This document shows, piece by piece, positions 6,961 through 10,540 of a stretch of DNA of 10,540 nt. The first letter of the stretch is position 1, and every line of letters begins with the position of its first letter. The position numbers and the translations under genes are program-made. Origin of the DNA: Fidelibacterota bacterium UBA1134. GTDB lineage: Bacteria; Fidelibacterota; Marinisomatia; Marinisomatales; S15-B10. The stretch is taken from NCBI GenBank assembly GCA_002311975.1, contig DCAL01000006.1, positions 14,589-25,128 on the forward strand, written 5' to 3'. The notes under the pieces are model-generated. The model was given only the letters and a program-made list of their open reading frames with translations. It did not search any database and was not told the origin of the DNA.

Positions 6961-8133
6961 CTATTCAATCCAATCTGTGATGGGGGCTTGCTTTCCCTCC
7001 TGAACTTGGACAAGAAAAACGGATTCGGCGGCAGATCGGTCATTGCGTCCGTATGAGAACGGCGGAAAAACTCCCATGGCATCCCAATCCTTGATGCTCT
7101 CCAGTCCCTCGATGAGACGCTCACGGGTGAGCCTTTTCCCGGCCCGCTCCAGCCCTTCTACCAAGACTACTGCGGTGATAAAACCATAAAAATCGTACAT
7201 GCCCCTCAGCTTAGGATCTGTACCTGATTTATCGAAAAGCTCCCGATACAGTTTCGCTCCTTCCACATCAGAATTCCATAGTGCGGCGAAGTTGGCTGCA
7301 ATGAATCCTTCTCCGGCAGGGCCCGCCGCCAGCGCCACGCGATGATCCATTGTTGGGCTGATGCCGAGGAACTGCGGACTGTAGTTCATGGCAGCGGCTG
7401 TCTTCATCGTAATGATCGGTTCTTTTACCACTCCGCCGATGATAACGTGTGTGGCGCTGCCTTTCAGGAGATTCATCACCTGTCCGGCGAAGTCAGTAGC
7501 CCCGCGCTGGTACCCCTCCTTCTGGATGACAATCCCGTGCCGCTCCTCAGCCTCAGCAATTCCTTTCAGCACATTCGCGCCGTAGTCATCATCTTGGTAG
7601 ATGACGCCAATTTTCGCATCGGGATTCTCCTCAAGAGCGTAGTCCACAAGGATGTTGGCCTGCTTATCATAGCCCGTATCGGTGTGGAAGATGTATTTCC
7701 ACGCCTTTCGTGACCGATCAGACATGGTACCCGACTGCGTGGCCGGCGCTACCAGGGGAATCTCATACTCCTCCAGCGTGGGGCGAAGGGCCTCACACGG
7801 AGAGGTGCCTATGACTTGGTAGAAGCAGAATATCCTGTCCTGTTCAATGAGTTTCTTGGCCGCGGCCACCGTCTTCTGGGGATTGTACTGATGATCTTCC
7901 ACCAGCATCCTGATTTTTCGGCCGTGAACGCCGCCCTTCTCATTAATATAGTTGAAGTACAAATTCGAGCCGTGGGGAAGGATAAGCCCCAACTCTTTCA
8001 TCGGTCCACTCAAGTCTTGAATATTCCCGATGAGGATTTCTGTATCAGTCACGCCCGGTGTCGGCTCCCGCCGCGCACAACCCAGAAAGAGTCCAACCGC
8101 CAGCAGTGTGACCAGTCCTGTTTTTAACTTCAT
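6961..8133 (-). CDS. livK: HAAT-family ABC transporter substrate-binding lipoprotein
   Basis: The periplasmic ligand receptor of the importer (Leu/Ile/Val-binding type, periplasmic binding fold type I). From ATG 8133 it has 390 residues, with a strong AGGAGG seven bases upstream. The frame can be extended to a TTG at 8193, but that would run into livM and bury the signal peptide. The N-terminus MKLKTGLVTLLAVGLFLGC is a lipoprotein signal; Cys19 would be lipidated, although the lipobox FLGC is slightly atypical. Family hallmarks follow: ILIGNIQDLSGP at 33-44, YINEKGGVHGRKI at 62-74, VAPATQSG at 128-135, IGVIYQDDDYG at 175-185 and a C-terminal GMYDFYGF at 311-318. It lies between livM (17 bases away) and livG. 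Ligand identity cannot be told from sequence; the neighbouring acyl-CoA synthetase hints at a carboxylate. Confidence 0.93.
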   Translation of the reverse strand: MKLKTGLVTLLAVGLFLGCARREPTPGVTDTEILIGNIQDLSGPMKELGLILPHGSNLYFNYINEKGGVHGRKIRMLVEDHQYNPQKTVAAAKKLIEQDRIFCFYQVIGTSPCEALRPTLEEYEIPLVAPATQSGTMSDRSRKAWKYIFHTDTGYDKQANILVDYALEENPDAKIGVIYQDDDYGANVLKGIAEAEERHGIVIQKEGYQRGATDFAGQVMNLLKGSATHVIIGGVVKEPIITMKTAAAMNYSPQFLGISPTMDHRVALAAGPAGEGFIAANFAALWNSDVEGAKLYRELFDKSGTDPKLRGMYDFYGFITAVVLVEGLERAGKRLTRERLIEGLESIKDWDAMGVFPPFSYGRNDRSAAESVFLVQVQEGKQAPITDWIE

Positions 8134-8139
8134 GATTCT

Positions 8140-8145
8140 TCCTCC
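8140..8145 (-). promoter_or_regulatory. livK ribosome binding site
   Basis: On the minus strand AGGAGG precedes ATG 8133 with seven bases between (AGAATC plus one). It is the strongest Shine-Dalgarno in the operon and decides this start over the upstream TTG. A strong site suits a binding protein that is needed in excess over the permease. Confidence 0.75.
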
Positions 8146-8150
8146 TATGC

Positions 8151-9182
8151 TTACGTGAATCTTTTTTTTGGGTTGAACGGGAATAACTTCCAATAGATTC
8201 TCATCTTAAGCCACATGCCATAGAGCCCTGTCGGCTGGAATATAATAAAAAGAAACATAATAAGTCCAAAGATAAGGGCTTGGATATCGCCCGCCTCGAT
8301 AGGAAGCATTGTCAATAGCCAATCCTTAAAAATAGGGATAAACAGGTACTCCAGAAGAACGATCGTCAAAGTCCCAAGCACCACGCCGTAGATGGATCCA
8401 ATTCCCCCCACCAAGGCAAAGATGAGGAACTTGATGGATAGCAACAGATCGAAATGGTCCGTAGTGATCAGCTTCGAGGTGTGGGCAAAGAGCACGCCGG
8501 CAAATCCGGCGAAAACTGCTGAAATAAAGAAAGAGACTAATTTGTACCGGGAAAGACTTATCCCAGCCGCCTGGGCTGCCTGCTCTGAGTCCCGTATAGC
8601 CATAAAGGCGCGCCCCAGTTTCGATTTCACTATCCGCCGGGCAAGCACCACAGAAACGATGACGAAGAAGTAGATGAGGAAATAATTGTGCCAGTCATTC
8701 CTGAAGGCGAAGCCGAACAGCTGTGGCGCAGATACCTCAAGGCCCGACGCCCCTTCCGTCCACTGCCGCAATGCAATGATTAGCCGGCGCACGATAAACC
8801 CAAATCCCATGGTGGTGAGGGCAAGGTACATGCCGCTGATGCGCAAGGCCGGAAAGCCGATGACGATCCCGAACAGCCCGGTGATCAATGGCGTGATGAG
8901 CATGGAAACACCGAAAGGCACACCCGCTTGATCAACCAGAATAGCCGAGGTATAAGCACCGATGGCGAGAAACGCCGCATGCCCCAGAGAGATCAGCCCG
9001 GTGAATCCGCTCAGGAGATCCAGCCCGACAGTGAGAATGATATAGATACCGGCAATGTTGAGAATAAAAAGATAGTACCGGTAACTGAATGTCACCCCCC
9101 TTAAAATAAACGGCAGGATAAATACGAGGAGGATCAGGAACGGGATCCATTTCAGGTTTTCATCTTCGTGTCTTCCTTTCAT
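8151..9182 (-). CDS. livM: HAAT-family ABC transporter permease LivM
   Basis: One of the two inner-membrane permease subunits, 343 residues, with about eight or nine hydrophobic segments. The family signature runs over residues 53-77 (GLDLLSGFTGLISLGHAAF, then IGAY). The cytoplasmic coupling loop SKLGRAFMAIRDSEQAAQAA (187-206) is where an ATPase should dock. GGIGSIYGVVLG at 259-270 precedes the last helices. The C-terminus is short and basic (NPKKRFT). ATG 9182 has no Shine-Dalgarno and follows a 137-base repeat-like spacer after livH. The first membrane segment begins near residue 13, so the short charged N-terminus MKGRHEDENLKW is plausible, although the exact start is less certain than for livK. 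Confidence 0.93.
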   Translation of the reverse strand: MKGRHEDENLKWIPFLILLVFILPFILRGVTFSYRYYLFILNIAGIYIILTVGLDLLSGFTGLISLGHAAFLAIGAYTSAILVDQAGVPFGVSMLITPLITGLFGIVIGFPALRISGMYLALTTMGFGFIVRRLIIALRQWTEGASGLEVSAPQLFGFAFRNDWHNYFLIYFFVIVSVVLARRIVKSKLGRAFMAIRDSEQAAQAAGISLSRYKLVSFFISAVFAGFAGVLFAHTSKLITTDHFDLLLSIKFLIFALVGGIGSIYGVVLGTLTIVLLEYLFIPIFKDWLLTMLPIEAGDIQALIFGLIMFLFIIFQPTGLYGMWLKMRIYWKLFPFNPKKRFT

Positions 9183-9319
9183 TTTATCGTTAGATATTCG
9201 ATGTTAGGCGTTAGACATTGCAAAGAGTCGAGTTTCTCCAGGAACCCCTAAGGACATTCTTCGAGCTTACTCAGCTACCTGACTACCTGATTCCCCAGTT
9301 CCCTGATCACTGAACGCCA
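9183..9319. repeat. Intergenic spacer of short tandem words between livH and livM
   Basis: Two blocks of near-repeats are visible. At 9187-9218 the words GTTAGATATTCGATGTTAGGCGTTAGA repeat GTTAG three times. At 9275-9290 CTACCTGA occurs twice in exact tandem, followed by decayed copies (TTCCCCAG, TTCCCTGA, TCACTGA) up to 9313. No open reading frame, promoter or terminator is evident. The first block shares the GATATTCGA word type with the spacer at 5187-5301, suggesting a related intergenic repeat family. Confidence 0.5.
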
Positions 9320-10246
9320 TCATACCTTTTTAATTTCCTCCCGTCCAAAAATTCCCGCCGGCCGGATCATGAGCACAACGATCAAGACGATCCAGACGAT
9401 GACGTCGTTTATCTCTTTGATCCAGGCAAAGTTGTAGGAAAGCGTTCCGAGACTGAGCGTTTCGATGACGCCCAGCATAACGCCGCCAACGATAGCCCCG
9501 GGGATGGAGCCGAATCCCCCTAGCACCGCAGCAGGAAAGGCCTTCAATCCCAGATATCCCATGTTAGTATCTAGGAGCGTCCGGGGCGCCAGAAGGATGC
9601 CGCCAACGGTGGCCACCATAGCGGAGAAGATCCAGACATTGCGATAGACTTTCTTAATGGGAATCCCCATGAGTTGGGCCGCCATGGGATCTTCCGCGGT
9701 GGCCTGCATGGCCACACCCCATTTAGTCTTGTTAAAGAAGAGATAGAAAAAGATCACCAGGACGACGGCACTTATGATAATGAAAAGGTCGAGAATGGCG
9801 ATGGTCACATCGCCAATGGAGATGACACGATTGCCAAAGGGAGATTCCGGGATATGGGTGAGGGGGCCAACTATCATGGCCGTTCCCGCCCGAAGGATGA
9901 TAGAGATGCTGATAGTCGCCATAATAATAGAAAAGACCGATTCATCTTTCAGAGGACGATTGATTACGAGATCAAGCAGAGCACCAAACAGGATGGAAAA
10001 AAGCAGCGCCCCCACGAATCCCAGCAGGAACCGAGGGCCTATTCCAAGATCAGTTGCCGCAGCAAGCTGTGACACCAGATAGAAGTTCACGTACGCCCCC
10101 ACCATCATTAGTTCGCCCTGTGCGAAGTTAACGACCTCAGTGGCCTTGAAGATGAGAGTGAATCCGAGGGCAATGAGGGCATAGATGCACCCCAGTGAAA
10201 CTCCACTGACGATTTCCTGAGTGATTCCCGTAAACGATTCAATCAT
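9320..10246 (-). CDS. livH: HAAT-family ABC transporter permease LivH
   Basis: The other inner-membrane permease of the importer, about 308 residues. Near the N-terminus it has the family signature SLGCIYALIALGFTLIFK followed by VVNFAQGELMMVGAY. The coupling loop KTKWGVAMQATAEDPMAAQL lies at about 173-192, and GGFGSIPGAIVGG at about 243-255. It ends with IRPAGIFGREEIKKV. I prefer ATG 10246; an in-frame GTG at 10252 would add only Met-Ser. Neither has a strong Shine-Dalgarno. It is the first recognisable gene of the liv operon. No transmembrane segment is missing and no frameshift is seen. Confidence 0.94.
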   Translation of the reverse strand: MIESFTGITQEIVSGVSLGCIYALIALGFTLIFKATEVVNFAQGELMMVGAYVNFYLVSQLAAATDLGIGPRFLLGFVGALLFSILFGALLDLVINRPLKDESVFSIIMATISISIILRAGTAMIVGPLTHIPESPFGNRVISIGDVTIAILDLFIIISAVVLVIFFYLFFNKTKWGVAMQATAEDPMAAQLMGIPIKKVYRNVWIFSAMVATVGGILLAPRTLLDTNMGYLGLKAFPAAVLGGFGSIPGAIVGGVMLGVIETLSLGTLSYNFAWIKEINDVIVWIVLIVVLMIRPAGIFGREEIKKV

Positions 10247-10252
10247 ACTCAC

Positions 10253-10458
10253 AAAGACAAATCTGACGGGAACTAACCCTTTTACGGCTCATTGTCATAA
10301 AACGCTAACTCGCGGGCCCCACCTTCAGATGCTCTCCTTGGAATAGTCAGTGGAGATGACACCTTTCCCTAAATCTTCACGTTTTCCGCACTGGTGATAT
10401 CGTTCCAATACTCAGCGTTCGTCTCCACACAGGGGGTTCAAACCTTGAAGCCGACGGA
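10253..10458. other. Leader region upstream of livH with no recognised gene
   Basis: About 200 bases hold no open reading frame with recognisable content on either strand. A weak stem (TCTCC with GGAGA around 10333-10356) and a segment that faintly recalls part of a cobalamin riboswitch occur on the minus strand, but neither is enough to name. No convincing -35/-10 pair or Bacteroidetes-type TAnnTTTG box was found. The livH promoter, if the operon starts here, should lie in this interval. Confidence 0.4.
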
Positions 10459-10540
10459 TCATCGCCACTTAGCAACACCGTCACTGATTACCGCCTCGCC
10501 AGTTTGTCTTTCCACGGTAAAGATTTCTCCATCACCGTCT
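10459..10540 (-). CDS. Possible C-terminal end of an unknown protein (cut by window edge)
   Basis: On the minus strand one frame is open from the window edge to a TGA at 10459-10461, giving 26 residues beginning DGDGEIFTVERQTGEAV and ending GVAKWR. The composition is protein-like, but 26 codons can be open by chance and I recognise no family. If real, it would lie upstream of livH on the same strand, about 210 bases away. A second minus-strand frame in the same area also reads plausibly (SGDDPSASRFEPPVW...), which lowers confidence. Confidence 0.25.
   Translation of the reverse strand, partial: DGDGEIFTVERQTGEAVISDGVAKWR

Noticed and set aside
8134..8193. A longer start (TTG at 8193) for the substrate-binding protein
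   Set aside because: It overlaps livM, buries the lipoprotein signal peptide internally and ignores the strong AGGAGG before ATG 8133.
9275..9313. Possible CRISPR-like array from the tandem CTACCTGA words
   Set aside because: The units are eight bases with no spacers of uniform length; this is a short tandem repeat, and no cas genes are present.
9674..10082. Overlapping plus-strand open frames of 102-132 codons opposite livH
   Set aside because: They are antisense to a clear membrane permease gene, are rich in charged residues as expected from the complement of hydrophobic codons, and lack start signals.
10349..10370. Minus-strand GGGAAAGGTG...CCACTG, faintly like a cobalamin riboswitch core
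   Set aside because: The conserved B12-box and the remaining paired elements are absent; the likeness covers only short common words.
10430..10450. A tRNA T-arm-like GGTTCAAACC on the plus strand
   Set aside because: The bases flanking the loop do not form the five-base-pair T stem, and no anticodon arm or acceptor stem can be built around it.

Overview
The window looks like a bacterial chromosome segment of moderate GC (roughly half, by eye). The most informative taxonomic mark is the C-terminus of the protein at 1694-3352. It carries a type IX secretion (Por) sorting domain with the NYPNPFNPSTTI signature, which is typical of the Fibrobacteres-Chlorobi-Bacteroidetes (FCB) group. This particular wording is common in Ignavibacteria, Calditrichaeota and Marinimicrobia-type lineages. 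I infer an FCB-group bacterium and cannot fix the phylum from sequence alone.

Layout. On the plus strand, purH (111-1649) encodes the bifunctional enzyme for the last two steps of de novo IMP synthesis; two small hairpins lie in its leader. It converges, across 44 bases holding one hairpin, on a run of minus-strand genes that fills the rest of the window. In transcription order these are livH (10246-9320), livM (9182-8151), livK (8133-6961), livG (6799-6038), livF (6045-5302), a long-chain acyl-CoA synthetase (5186-3354), and a secreted cytochrome c / two-copper monooxygenase-like protein with a T9SS tail (3352-1694). The window's right end holds a leader of about 200 bases without a recognised gene and perhaps the last 26 codons of another minus-strand gene.

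How the genes fit together. LivH and LivM (permeases), LivK (lipoprotein binding protein) and LivG and LivF (ATPases) form one complete branched-chain-amino-acid-type (HAAT) ABC importer. An AMP-forming acyl-CoA synthetase next to such an importer suggests that the cargo may be a carboxylic acid activated to a CoA thioester on entry, rather than only leucine, isoleucine or valine. The last gene starts one base after the synthetase stop codon, with its Shine-Dalgarno inside the synthetase coding sequence, so those two are almost certainly co-translated. The secreted protein appears to keep every copper ligand of the PHM/DBM fold and adds a CxxCH heme site. A speculative reading is an extracellular oxidation step followed by uptake and CoA activation.

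Three spacers inside the minus-strand operon (9183-9319, 6800-6960, 5187-5301) are made of short repeated words or inverted repeats and look like intergenic repeat insertions. The gene after each one has no visible Shine-Dalgarno sequence, whereas the close-packed genes livK, livF and the copper protein have one.

Most of the window is ordinary housekeeping or transport content. The points most worth a second look are the heme-copper T9SS protein with its coupling to the synthetase, the MITE-like element after livK, and an altered active-site loop in PurH.
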